From Bacteroidales bacterium (GTDB lineage: Bacteria > Bacteroidota > Bacteroidia > Bacteroidales > Bacteroidaceae), in the NCBI GenBank assembly GCA_015060885.1, contig SUXO01000001.1:1-64000 (forward strand): a stretch of 64,000 nt of DNA, read 5' to 3'. The notes under the pieces were generated by a model. It was not told the origin of the DNA and did no database searches. It saw only the letters and a list, made by a program, of their open reading frames with translations. A program made the translations under genes and the position numbers. Shown here in pieces: positions 48,948 through 58,506 of the stretch. Each line of letters opens with the position of its first letter. The stretch's first letter is position 1.

Positions 48948-50906
48948 TTAGTTTTTGTAGTTACGCTGTTGTACCTTGATGTACTGATAGTTAAGGTCCT
49001 CTTTAATGAGTTCGGGCTCTTCTCCCTCGCCGGTGTACTTCCAGCAAGCTACATAAGAGAAGTTCTCGTCGTCGCGCTTTGCCTCGCCCTCTTCGGTCTG
49101 GTGCTCCTCGCGGAAGTGACCACCGCAAGATTCCTCACGGTTGAGAGCATCGCGAGCCATAAGCTTGCCAATTTCGATGAAGTCGAGCAGACGGAGAGCC
49201 TTTTCGAGCTCAATGTTGAGAGTGTCGGCCGAGCCGGGAATGAACAACTCGCTCCAGAAGAGTTTCTCGACCTCGTCGAGTTTCTGCAAAGCGACTGTCA
49301 AAGACTCCTTGGTACGAGCCATACCTACATAATCCCACATAACGTGACCGAGTTCCTTGTGGATAGAGTCGACACTGCGCTTGCCCTGGATAGCCATAAG
49401 CTTGGCAATCTTGTCGTTTACAGCCTTCTCGGCAGCAACGAATTCGGGAGCGTCGGTGCTGAAACGGGGAACCTGAATCTGGTCGGAGAGGTAGTTCTGT
49501 ATTGTGTAGGGGAGAACGAAGTAACCGTCGGCCAAGCCCTGCATAAGAGCCGAAGCACCAAGACGGTTGGCACCGTGATCCGAGAAGTTGGCCTCACCGA
49601 TAGCAAACAAGCCGGGAACCGATGTCTGCAATTCGTAGTCAACCCAGATACCACCCATTGTGTAGTGGATAGCGGGGAATATCATCATAGGCTCCTTGTA
49701 GGGGTTGGTGTCGGCAATCTCCTCGTACATATCGAAGAGGTTTCCGTAACGCTGGCGCACTACATCCTCGCCCAGACGCTGTATAGCGTATTTGAAGTCG
49801 AGGAACACGGCAAGACCGGTGTTGTTCACGCCGAAGCCTGCATCGCAACGCTCTTTTGCAGCACGTGATGCCACGTCGCGGGGCACGAGGTTACCGAATG
49901 CGGGATAACGACGCTCCAAATAGAAGTCGCGGTCCTCGTCGGGAATATCGTTGGGGTGTTTTGTACCGGCCTGCAAAGCCTTTGCATCCTCCAATTTCTT
50001 GGGAACCCAGATGCGGCCGTCGTTACGCAACGACTCAGACATAAGAGTAAGCTTCGACTGCTTGTCGCCGTGAACGGGAATACAGGTGGGGTGAATCTGT
50101 GCGTAGCAGGGGTTGGCAAACCAGGCACCCTTGCGGTAGCACTGCAATGCAGCCGAACCGTTGCTGCCCATAGCGTTGGTCGAAAGGAAGTATGTGTTAC
50201 CGTAACCACCGGTACCGATAACCACTGCGTGGGCTGCAAAACGCTCAACCTTACCTGTTACAAGGTTACGTGCGATGATACCGCGTGCACGGCCGTCGAT
50301 TACAACGAGGTCGAGCATCTCGTAACGTGTAAACACCTTTACGGTACCCTGGCTCACCTGATAGTTAAGAGCCGAGTAGGCACCAAGAAGAAGCTGCTGA
50401 CCGGTCTGGCCACGGGCATAGAATGTACGCGATACCTGTGCACCACCGAACGAACGGTTGGCAAGCAAGCCGCCGTATTCGCGGGCGAAGGGAACGCACT
50501 GTGCTACGCACTGGTCGATGATGGCACCCGAAACTTCGGCCAAACGGTAAACGTTTGCCTCACGTGCACGGTAGTCACCACCCTTGATTGTATCGTAGAA
50601 AAGACGGTAAACAGAGTCGCCGTCGTTCTGATAGTTCTTTGCGGCGTTGATACCTCCCTGTGCTGCAATTGAGTGAGCACGACGGGGAGAGTCCTGAATA
50701 CAGAAGTTGAGCACGTTGAAGCCCATAGCTCCGAGCGATGCGGCAGCCGATGCTCCTGCAAGACCTGTACCCACAACAATTATGTCCAACTTGCGCTTGT
50801 TGGCAGGGTTCACCAATTTCTGATGCGCCTTATAGTTAGTCCATTTTTCGGCCAAAGGACCTTCGGGAATTTTTGAATCCACTTTCACTGAACTTATTTT
50901 AGCCAT
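48948..50906 (-). CDS. sdhA: succinate dehydrogenase/fumarate reductase flavoprotein subunit
   Basis: [86 protein letters not shown]. Confidence 0.96.
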   Translation of the reverse strand: MAKISSVKVDSKIPEGPLAEKWTNYKAHQKLVNPANKRKLDIIVVGTGLAGASAAASLGAMGFNVLNFCIQDSPRRAHSIAAQGGINAAKNYQNDGDSVYRLFYDTIKGGDYRAREANVYRLAEVSGAIIDQCVAQCVPFAREYGGLLANRSFGGAQVSRTFYARGQTGQQLLLGAYSALNYQVSQGTVKVFTRYEMLDLVVIDGRARGIIARNLVTGKVERFAAHAVVIGTGGYGNTYFLSTNAMGSNGSAALQCYRKGAWFANPCYAQIHPTCIPVHGDKQSKLTLMSESLRNDGRIWVPKKLEDAKALQAGTKHPNDIPDEDRDFYLERRYPAFGNLVPRDVASRAAKERCDAGFGVNNTGLAVFLDFKYAIQRLGEDVVRQRYGNLFDMYEEIADTNPYKEPMMIFPAIHYTMGGIWVDYELQTSVPGLFAIGEANFSDHGANRLGASALMQGLADGYFVLPYTIQNYLSDQIQVPRFSTDAPEFVAAEKAVNDKIAKLMAIQGKRSVDSIHKELGHVMWDYVGMARTKESLTVALQKLDEVEKLFWSELFIPGSADTLNIELEKALRLLDFIEIGKLMARDALNREESCGGHFREEHQTEEGEAKRDDENFSYVACWKYTGEGEEPELIKEDLNYQYIKVQQRNYKN

Positions 50907-50943
50907 AGTATTTAGTTTTTATAAATTTCGACATTAGGGGTTA

Positions 50944-51633
50944 TTAGCAGGTTCCTGCACAGGGGCAGAATGCGTATGCGGCAACCACGGCAAGGAAGCC
51001 GAGAATGATGATGGTAACAATTACATTACCGATAACCTTCCAGCGGTTGAACCATATCTGGTTGGCCCAGCCAAGTGTCTGCATAGCACTCCAAAAACCG
51101 TGGGTGAGGTGGAACCACAAAGCAACAAGCCATATTACATAGAGAGCTACGTAAACAGGGCAAGCGAATGTCTCCTTGATGTAGTGTACACCGTCGGCTG
51201 CAAGTGAAGCATCGACATTGGCACCAAGCATATGAAGAACCTCGACCAACTGCATATTGGCCCAGAAGTTGAACAAGTGCAATGCCATACCCAGGATTAC
51301 AATAACACCAAGTACAAACATATTCTGTGAAGCCCACTCAACAGTTTTAGGCTTTACAGTGTAGGCATAACCCTGACCACCGCGAGCCTTCTTGTTCTGC
51401 AAGGTGAGGATGATAGCGTAAACGAAGTGCACTACCACGAGAGCGGCAAGACCGGCAGTAGCGATGAGCGCATACCAGTTGGCTCCCAGAAACTCACAAA
51501 TCATGTTGTACCCCTCGGCGCTGAAAATAGCAACCAAGTTCATTGACATGTGGAAAAGAAGGAAGAGTACAAGGGCAATACCCGAAACACTCATGATTAC
51601 CTTTTTTCCGACCGAAGAATTAAATAACCACAT
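50944..51633 (-). CDS. sdhC: succinate dehydrogenase/fumarate reductase cytochrome b subunit
   Basis: KKVIMSVSGIALVLFLLFHMSMNL; WFHLTHGFWSAMQTLG; operon position. Confidence 0.93.
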   Translation of the reverse strand: MWLFNSSVGKKVIMSVSGIALVLFLLFHMSMNLVAIFSAEGYNMICEFLGANWYALIATAGLAALVVVHFVYAIILTLQNKKARGGQGYAYTVKPKTVEWASQNMFVLGVIVILGMALHLFNFWANMQLVEVLHMLGANVDASLAADGVHYIKETFACPVYVALYVIWLVALWFHLTHGFWSAMQTLGWANQIWFNRWKVIGNVIVTIIILGFLAVVAAYAFCPCAGTC

Positions 51634-51892
51634 AATAAATTGATATTAAATTATATAATAAATAAATTGTTTAATTCCGTAACAAACCTTTTACAGGTAA
51701 TACTTATACTAAATGACAAAAATAGAGTTTTTTTGTTAAAAACAACATTATTTGGCAAATTAATTACCTCTTTTATTATTGCAATAATTTATAAATTGCC
51801 CCAACCGCTATTTGTTCATTGCGACCGAGGAGGTAAAAAAAAGATACTATGTAGGGGGATACCAATGCATATGCCAAAAATAAGAATACAAA

Positions 51893-53092
51893 TCAAGTTG
51901 ATGAACCCCTGCTATAAACGAATTTTGAAAAACCATCGTTGAAACGGCCAAATTTAAGCAAGAAAGGAAGTGCTCCAAACATACATTTTCTTAACCCGAA
52001 ACTCGCATAATGCGACAACACCCCCAAAAAAGAATTAACCGAAGCACGTAAATATTCAGCACCATCATCGCCCGACAAAAGAGATACTTTCCTTTTCATT
52101 CTGCTCAATGACCTGTTTGCTATATAACTCCTGTAAGGTTTTGCATAACCGCCAAGAAATTCCACACCGTAACGCGCCTCGCGAATAAACAATTTATGCG
52201 GATGAACCTTCAAGCACAAAGCGTCGCGCAAAAAATCACTGACAACAGGCACTATGTCGCGTAATTCACCCTTATAAGGAGAAACAAAGAATGCATCATC
52301 AACATAACGCCCGTAACGTACGCCTCGTATATTACGTTTCACAAATTGGTCGATAACATTCATATAGACATTGCTGAAAAGTTGCGATGTTAAGTTACCG
52401 ATGGGCAACCCCTGCCCACAACCACTGTGAAAAAGACTCTTGTTACGCGGTAATCCACACCAATCGGCAGCAGAGCCCTTGATTTTACAACCTTCCAATG
52501 GGTCGTTCATTATTATCACTTGCGACAAATAGAGCAACAAAGAATAATCCAACTTATCACACCAACGTTTGCCTGCACAATCGGACGGCCTATCGGCCAT
52601 TCTAAGCAAAGCATCCCGGCAAATGTCAAACAGCCGCCTGCGCGATATATGCATAAAATATCCCATAATATCCATTTTAAGCACAAAGCACGGGCGGGTA
52701 TAATTCCTCGACACACTGCGTATGTGATGTTGCAGACGTTTAAAACCATAGTGTGTACCCTTTCCCTTTCGACAGCTATAACTATCGGCAATAAAAGTAC
52801 GCTCGAACAGCGCACACGTATAGTTATAATAAAGATGATGCACAACCCTGTCGCGAAATTCAGCTGCAAAAATCTCACGTTGTTTGGGGTCGTTTATTAT
52901 GAAACAAGTGGATGGAGCCGGTATATACCTCCGTTCCACAAGTTCGTCACGCAAAGCCACTAATTCTGTTTCAAAATCAAGTTCAAAAGACAATTGATAA
53001 AAACGTTTCCTTTTATGCCTGCGGGCATCCCTGTACGCTTTATACAAATCGACAAGAAGCTGTTGCGGAGTAATACAAAAAGAAGAAGGCAC
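51893..53092 (-). CDS. DGR reverse transcriptase
   Basis: FVLKMDIMGYFMHI, QGLPIGNLTSQLFSNVYMNVIDQFV (DGR-type motif 4 context), YGRYVDDAFFV catalytic box. ORF is open back to 53377 through the TR; a GTG at 53092 is a plausible start. Confidence 0.92.
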   Translation of the reverse strand: MPSSFCITPQQLLVDLYKAYRDARRHKRKRFYQLSFELDFETELVALRDELVERRYIPAPSTCFIINDPKQREIFAAEFRDRVVHHLYYNYTCALFERTFIADSYSCRKGKGTHYGFKRLQHHIRSVSRNYTRPCFVLKMDIMGYFMHISRRRLFDICRDALLRMADRPSDCAGKRWCDKLDYSLLLYLSQVIIMNDPLEGCKIKGSAADWCGLPRNKSLFHSGCGQGLPIGNLTSQLFSNVYMNVIDQFVKRNIRGVRYGRYVDDAFFVSPYKGELRDIVPVVSDFLRDALCLKVHPHKLFIREARYGVEFLGGYAKPYRSYIANRSLSRMKRKVSLLSGDDGAEYLRASVNSFLGVLSHYASFGLRKCMFGALPFLLKFGRFNDGFSKFVYSRGSST

Positions 53093-53104
53093 AGGAACCG
53101 CAAG

Positions 53105-53291
53105 TTCTGAGACAGGGCGCACCGTGTGGCCGTTGTAGCGGTTGTTGTTGTTCCAGTCGTAGTTGCCGCTGTTGAAGTTCAGGTTGTAAGCGTTGTTGCT
53201 GTTGTTGCTGTTCAACGAACTCGACCAATAGTTGCCGTTGGAGCCCTGGTTGTTGGCTTCCGTACCGTTGCGGTAGCCCGCAGCGGGCAGG
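53105..53291 (-). repeat. DGR template repeat (TR), 187 nt
   Basis: AAC-rich coding-strand sequence (SLNSNNSNNAYNLNFNSGNYDWNNNNRYNGHTVRPVSE) between avd and RT; gap-free with VR1, about 27 differences all at TR adenines. Confidence 0.95.
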
Positions 53292-53460
53292 CAAGCGGGA
53301 CAGCCATCTGTAATGAATGCCGATGCGGAGGCTTTATGCAACGTATCGGCAGGCTTTCTTAAATAATTTCCTGCCACCGCGTTTTTTCACTGTTTATTAA
53401 CGTATTCTCTTACATAGCAGGCAGGCTGTCTGAATTTGCTGTGGCACACTGCCGACGACC

Positions 53461-53853
53461 TTAATCGTGCGACACTCCGGCGACAAGCCCCTGCCCTTCT
53501 CTTTTGCTCCCCTTGTATGTGGCGCGTTCCCAAGCAGCCAACTGTTTCGACACCGAAACGGTAATCTCCATGAACATTGCAAATTGTTTGTCACTCAACT
53601 GCCGTGTATCATTGAACACCCTTAACAAAATCTGCACCTCCACAAGTTTCTCTCGCGCCTGTGATATATATTCAGCCTTGCTAAATGATTTATTAGCCTT
53701 GAATATCAGAACCAGCATATCCATCGAAGCACGTTTCACCTGCTCGCCCAGCGTGTAACGATAGTCGCGCCCCATCCTCGCCGTGCTTGTTACTAATTGC
53801 AGAAACAGACGATAGCACTCTTCATATACTTTCAGTTCGGTATATACAGCCAT
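53461..53853 (-). CDS. avd: DGR accessory variability determinant Avd (four-helix bundle, S23-like)
   Basis: YTELKVYEECYRLFLQLVTSTARMGRDYRYTLGEQVKRASMDMLVLIFKANKSFSK...AREKLVEVQILLRVFNDTRQLSDKQF; located between accessory gene and TR. Confidence 0.88.
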   Translation of the reverse strand: MAVYTELKVYEECYRLFLQLVTSTARMGRDYRYTLGEQVKRASMDMLVLIFKANKSFSKAEYISQAREKLVEVQILLRVFNDTRQLSDKQFAMFMEITVSVSKQLAAWERATYKGSKREGQGLVAGVSHD

Positions 53854-54360
53854 TTACAATAACCCTTTTAGCTCGGCAACAAAACACATACACTCCACCG
53901 GAGTGCGGCTTTCAACAGGAAAAGCTCGCAAGCGGGCAAGCGCTTCGCTCTCCCCCGGATTGTGCGACCGCAACACCTGAATTTCTGTGGCAGTTGCCGA
54001 AACAGTTTCGCTTCGTGCAGCCAAGCTTGCGCACAATGGTTGAGCACTTTTCCACTCCTCGAAAGTACCATCGCACGGCACCTCATATTGCGGAAGCACA
54101 AGATGCACTACACCATTCTCCACAGCTAATGAACGCCCCGCAGCCAATTTTTCGAGCGAATTCATAGGAAAACCTATACTCACAACATCCCGGCCCACAC
54201 ATTTCACATATTGTTTCTTTACCTTGAACGTGTGAACCGCGACGCTGAACAGCCACGCACTATGTTCATAGGCGATGTAAAAAACACCCTCACGATGGAG
54301 TATCACCGTGTTCAACGGTTTTTCTGCTTCCAACTGCAGTTTTTCCTTTATTGTTGCCAT
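53854..54360 (-). CDS. DGR accessory protein, MutS-domain-I-like (MSL type)
   Basis: VILHREGVFYIAYEHSAWLFSVAVHTFKVKKQYVKCVGRDVVSIGFPMNSLEKL; directly abuts avd. Confidence 0.65.
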   Translation of the reverse strand: MATIKEKLQLEAEKPLNTVILHREGVFYIAYEHSAWLFSVAVHTFKVKKQYVKCVGRDVVSIGFPMNSLEKLAAGRSLAVENGVVHLVLPQYEVPCDGTFEEWKSAQPLCASLAARSETVSATATEIQVLRSHNPGESEALARLRAFPVESRTPVECMCFVAELKGLL

Positions 54361-54372
54361 TTTTTTCGCTGC

Positions 54373-54540
54373 TTTTCTCCCCGCGCATCGAGCACGGGGA
54401 GAAAATTTTTAATAATTAAATCGTGCCTGCGGCACTGTTAAATCGACTGCGTCGATGATTGAGTTTTATCGCTCGACTGGCGATAAAACGCTCGCTCTTT
54501 TGTTTCATTGGCTCGTTTTACATTTCGCCACCCGCGTGGC
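54373..54540. other. cluster of five inverted repeats between VR1 and msl
   Basis: 54373-54405 (11-bp stem), 54423-54435, 54442-54456, 54463-54489 (10-bp stem), 54527-54540. Confidence 0.75.
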
Positions 54541-54588
54541 ATAAACTATGTCTATGCTTCACGCGACCATTGGCTGCAAAACTCGCCG

Positions 54589-54613
54589 ATAACAAAAACG
54601 AGCTTTTTGTTAT
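54589..54613. other. hairpin ATAACAAAAA-CGAGC-TTTTTGTTAT immediately 3' of VR1
   Basis: Perfect 10-bp inverted repeat overlapping the stop codon of the target gene. Confidence 0.85.
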
Positions 54614-55704
54614 TCTGAGACAGGGCGCACCGTGTGGCCGTAGTAGCGGCCGTAGTAGTACCAGTCGTAGCCGCCGCTGTAGAAGTACAGGCTGCAAGCG
54701 CTGTAGCTGTAGTAGCTGAACAACGAACTCGACCAACAGAAGCCGTAGGAGCCCTGGCCGTAGGCTCCCGTACCGCTGCGGTAGCCCGCAGCGGGCAGGA
54801 AGATGCTGTTGCCGTTGGGCCCGGTTACGCGGTAACCGTTAACACCGTTAAGAGTAGTCCAAGTCCAAGTGCACTTGTTTATGAGTTCTTGTTGTTCTTC
54901 GGTGGTGGGCATTCGCCAATTGCCGCCCCATTTAACGCTGGCTACATCGTCACTTGCTTCAAGGGTGGTTTTGTTGTCCACGGTGCCGTAACTGCTGCTT
55001 GTGCAGTATTTGGTCATTGTGTCATAAGTGCCGTTGCAATATTTATAGGTATCCCAGTCATAGTCGCTCTTCTCCTCTGTTTCGCCCCAAGCGTAATAGC
55101 CGCCGTACTCTTCGGGAGCGGTGGCACCCACGTTGCACGAGGCCCATTTAACCGAGAGGCCCAGGTCGATGGCGGTACCGACAGTTACAGAAGGGGTGCC
55201 GGGGGTAACAGTTGTGTTATCATCGTCATCGCTATCGGGGTTCAGTATTATATTCACAACCTCGGTAACATCGGCAACATCAATGCTGCCGTCGCCATCG
55301 ACGTCGCCTTTCTTGCCTGTGTTTGTTTCGGGGATTGTGATGGTGGCGTTGGTGATTTTTGCTTGGTCGCTGCCGCTGCTGCCACTGCCGTCTTTGGTGT
55401 ATTGGGCTACAAAGGTATAGACGCCGCTTTCGCTGAATTCGTGGGTGTAGGTGCCGTTGGCAGTTCCGCTCTTTTTAAGGATTTGGGTACCGTCGAGGGT
55501 AATAATGAGCCAGTCGTAATTGCTCTCGCTGCTTACGCTCCAATCGAAGGTGAAGGCGCAACCGGCTACTACTCCAACCGTGTAGCTGTTTTGCGATGTG
55601 CTGTTGTTGGTGCCGCCGTTGGTGGAGGTCCAATCCTTGAAGGTCTGCGCGCCGGCTGCAACAGTGAGCAGCAAGGCGGTTAAAAACAGGTAAATCTTTT
55701 TCAT
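54610..55704 (-). CDS. DGR target: secreted protein with dockerin-like EF-hand and C-terminal FISUMP/CLec-like variable domain
   Basis: Signal peptide MKKIYLFLTALLLTVAAGAQ; KKGDVDGDGSIDVADVTEVVNIIL; VR1 encodes GYRSGTGAYGQGSYGFCWSSSLFSYYSYSACSLYFYSGGYDWYYYGRYYGHTVRPVSE. Confidence 0.9.
   Translation of the reverse strand: MKKIYLFLTALLLTVAAGAQTFKDWTSTNGGTNNSTSQNSYTVGVVAGCAFTFDWSVSSESNYDWLIITLDGTQILKKSGTANGTYTHEFSESGVYTFVAQYTKDGSGSSGSDQAKITNATITIPETNTGKKGDVDGDGSIDVADVTEVVNIILNPDSDDDDNTTVTPGTPSVTVGTAIDLGLSVKWASCNVGATAPEEYGGYYAWGETEEKSDYDWDTYKYCNGTYDTMTKYCTSSSYGTVDNKTTLEASDDVASVKWGGNWRMPTTEEQQELINKCTWTWTTLNGVNGYRVTGPNGNSIFLPAAGYRSGTGAYGQGSYGFCWSSSLFSYYSYSACSLYFYSGGYDWYYYGRYYGHTVRPVSE
54613..54799 (-). 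repeat. DGR variable repeat VR1, 187 nt
   Basis: Gap-free alignment with the TR; substitutions only at TR adenines (hand count about 27). Confidence 0.95.
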
Positions 55705-55755
55705 AGCTTTTTATATTTTAATTGGTTAATGTCTTGCTCACTAATGCACACAACG

Positions 55756-55773
55756 TGCTGCCGAGCGGCAGCA
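55756..55773. other. hairpin TGCTGCCG-AG-CGGCAGCA upstream of DGR target
   Basis: Perfect 8-bp inverted repeat 52-69 nt upstream of the target start codon. Confidence 0.7.
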
Positions 55774-55827
55774 AGCAAAGTGGTCGCACGGGATAATCAA
55801 TTGATTTTAAAGAGGATTTTCTATAAA

Positions 55828-55877
<50 letters not shown>

Positions 55878-56112
55878 ACACAAAAATTCCGCATCCGCAA
55901 ATTTATGGGGATGTTTTTCACACAAATTCCTGATATTTAACATATTAACACACATTAAGTAATTGTCGTCAACTGCTATATAACGCAAAGTTAAAGAAAA
56001 TTTCATAATTTCTATTATTTCCGAAATATAAATTCAAACTGTCTCGCTTATTTATTAGAGGGGCTGGCGGCTTGCCGACCGAAGAAATAAAATACACAAG
56101 CTATGGAAAACC

Positions 56113-56134
56113 GGGCGCACACACCGGTGCGCCC
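56113..56134 (-). repeat. REP-like palindrome, minus-strand reading GGGCGCAC-CGGTGT-GTGCGCCC
   Basis: Identical to 4314-4335. Confidence 0.85.
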
Positions 56135-56165
56135 CTACGGCAAATAACAACCATCCACAATGCAG

Positions 56166-56187
56166 GGGCAGACCGGTGTGTCTGCCC
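56166..56187 (+). repeat. REP-like palindrome GGGCAGAC-CGGTGT-GTCTGCCC
   Basis: Identical core to 3658-3679. Confidence 0.85.
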
Positions 56188-56597
56188 GATAAAAAAGACA
56201 GAAGAACAAAAGAATGAAAATATAAACGGTTGACTCTGCACGAGCCTACTTTCACCCATTGCGTGTGAAAAATATTAGCAATAATACAGCAGTTGACCAA
56301 AAAATTGTTTGGTTGATGTCATATCGAAGAAGCATAGCGACTGAGATATCTCAACGATACTTTTTTTGAGATCCCTCGTCGCTCCGCTCTGTCGGGATGA
56401 CATTTTCGGGAAGAAATGTTGTTGCGGGTCAACATCTATATTATTACTAAAATATTGAAGTGAACTTGATATTTTTGCTTTCAGCGAAGTTTAGCGGCGC
56501 TCATTGTGTGTGAAAATAAATTTTCACCCATTCGCTTGCACAACTTTCGCTCGTTTGTGCGTATATTTGCAGATAGTAATAAAAGCTAAACAGAAGG

Positions 56598-58469
56598 GTG
56601 ATTTTCGAGTACGACATTCTGGTTATTGGTGCCGGCCACGCGGGATGCGAGGCGGCGGCCGCTGCGGCAAATCTTGGCAAAAAGACCTGCCTCATAACCA
56701 TAGATATGAACAAGATTGCACAAATGAGCTGTAACCCCGCTATCGGCGGCATTGCAAAAGGACAGATTGTGCGGGAGATTGATGCGCTTGGTGGATATAT
56801 GGGACAGATAACCGACCGCGCGTCGATACAGTTCCGTATGCTCAACCGTTCGAAGGGGCCCGCGATGTGGAGCCCGCGTGCGCAGTGCGACCGTATGAAG
56901 TTCAGCCAGTATTGGAGAGAGACACTCGAAAACATTCCCGGCCTGCACATGTGGCAGGACAGCGTGAACGAGCTGCTTGTCGAGAATGGCAAAGCGGTGG
57001 GCGTGCGCACACAACTTGGTGCGGAGTTCAGGGCGGAGGCCATAATAATAACAGCCGGCACATTCCTCAACGGAGTGATGCACGTGGGCAAGGTTCAGTT
57101 CGAAGGCGGGCGCATTGCCGAGCCTGCCGCAAAGGGACTCACCGAGAGTATCAAAAAACACGGCGTAACTGTGGGGCGTATGAAAACAGGCACTCCTGTG
57201 AGGCTCGACAAGCGCAGTATAAACCTACAATTGGTTGATACTCAACAAGGTGACAACGATTTTCACTGTTTTTCGTATTTACAGAACGAGAGAAAACTCA
57301 CACAACTGCCTTGCTGGGCCTGCTACACGAACCCCGAAGTGCACCAGACACTGCGCGACGGGCTTGAATTTTCGCCATTATACAACGGGCAGATACAAAG
57401 CATAGGGCCACGTTACTGCCCAAGCATCGAAACAAAGATTGTGACATTCGCCGAGCGAGAGCGGCACCTGCTCTTCCTTGAACCCGAAGGAGAAACCACA
57501 CAGGAGATTTATGTAAACGGTTTCTCGTCGTCGTTGCCAATGGATATACAATTGAACGCTCTGCGCAAAATACCGGCACTGAAAGATGCCGTAGCCTACC
57601 GCCCGGGGTATGCGATAGAGTATGACTATTTCGACCCCACCCAACTGAACCACACACTTGAATCGAAAATAATCGAAGGGCTCTATTTTGCAGGGCAAGT
57701 GAATGGTACCACCGGTTACGAAGAGGCCGCCGGACAAGGCATAATAGCCGGCATAAACGCAGCACTGAAAATCGACGGGAAAGAGAGTTTTGTCCTCCGT
57801 CGCAACGAGGCCTACATTGGAGTGCTCATTGACGACCTGGTAACAAAAGGCGTGGACGAACCTTACCGTATGTTCACCTCGCGTGCCGAGTACCGCATAC
57901 TGCTCCGTTCCGACAACGCCGATGTGCGCCTCACCCCGCGAGCCTATAAGCTGGGATTGGCAACCGAAGAGCGTTACAGGCTGTTGTGCGAAAAGCAAAA
58001 ATTGATGCAGCAACTGACAAGTTTCATAGAGAACTTCTCGGTGAAAGCCGACCTCATAAACAAAGGGCTCGAAGAGCTGGGCACCACCCCACTCACACGC
58101 GGCTGCAAACTATCATCGATAATTGAACGACCACAGATAACCATAAATACTATCGCACCCTACATAAACGCACTTGGCAAGGAGCTTGAAAAACTCGGCG
58201 ACAAGCGAGAAGAGATTACCGAAGCGGTGGAGATTGAGATAAAATACAGAGGCTACATTGAACGCGAGAGGGAAGAGGCCGAGCGTATGCTACGACTCGA
58301 AAACATACGCATTCGTGGCAAGTTCGACTACAACAGCCTCGACTCGCTCTCGACCGAGGCGCGACAGAAACTCACTGCCATAAACCCCGAAACTCTTGCA
58401 CAAGCAAGCCGCATTCCGGGCGTTTCGCCAAGCGACATAAACGTACTGCTTGTGCTTGTGAGAAAATAG
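56598..58469 (+). CDS. mnmG: tRNA uridine-5-carboxymethylaminomethyl(34) synthesis enzyme MnmG (GidA)
   Basis: YDILVIGAGHAGCEAAAAAANLGKKTCLITID; CNPAIGGIAKGQIVREIDALGG; apparent GTG start. Confidence 0.96.
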   Translation: MIFEYDILVIGAGHAGCEAAAAAANLGKKTCLITIDMNKIAQMSCNPAIGGIAKGQIVREIDALGGYMGQITDRASIQFRMLNRSKGPAMWSPRAQCDRMKFSQYWRETLENIPGLHMWQDSVNELLVENGKAVGVRTQLGAEFRAEAIIITAGTFLNGVMHVGKVQFEGGRIAEPAAKGLTESIKKHGVTVGRMKTGTPVRLDKRSINLQLVDTQQGDNDFHCFSYLQNERKLTQLPCWACYTNPEVHQTLRDGLEFSPLYNGQIQSIGPRYCPSIETKIVTFAERERHLLFLEPEGETTQEIYVNGFSSSLPMDIQLNALRKIPALKDAVAYRPGYAIEYDYFDPTQLNHTLESKIIEGLYFAGQVNGTTGYEEAAGQGIIAGINAALKIDGKESFVLRRNEAYIGVLIDDLVTKGVDEPYRMFTSRAEYRILLRSDNADVRLTPRAYKLGLATEERYRLLCEKQKLMQQLTSFIENFSVKADLINKGLEELGTTPLTRGCKLSSIIERPQITINTIAPYINALGKELEKLGDKREEITEAVEIEIKYRGYIEREREEAERMLRLENIRIRGKFDYNSLDSLSTEARQKLTAINPETLAQASRIPGVSPSDINVLLVLVRK

Positions 58470-58506
58470 ATGTTCCACGTGAAACAATCACAAAAAAGAT
58501 AGACCT

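Noticed and set aside
51893-53092. RT as part of a group II intron or retron
   Set aside because: No maturase/endonuclease domain and no msr/msd-like RNA were seen; TR/VR pair, Avd and the LPIGNLTSQ motif fit a DGR.
54634-55683. 349-aa plus-strand ORF antisense to the DGR target
   Set aside because: It mirrors the well-supported minus-strand target gene (signal peptide, domains, VR); codon-complement artefact of a GC-biased third position.
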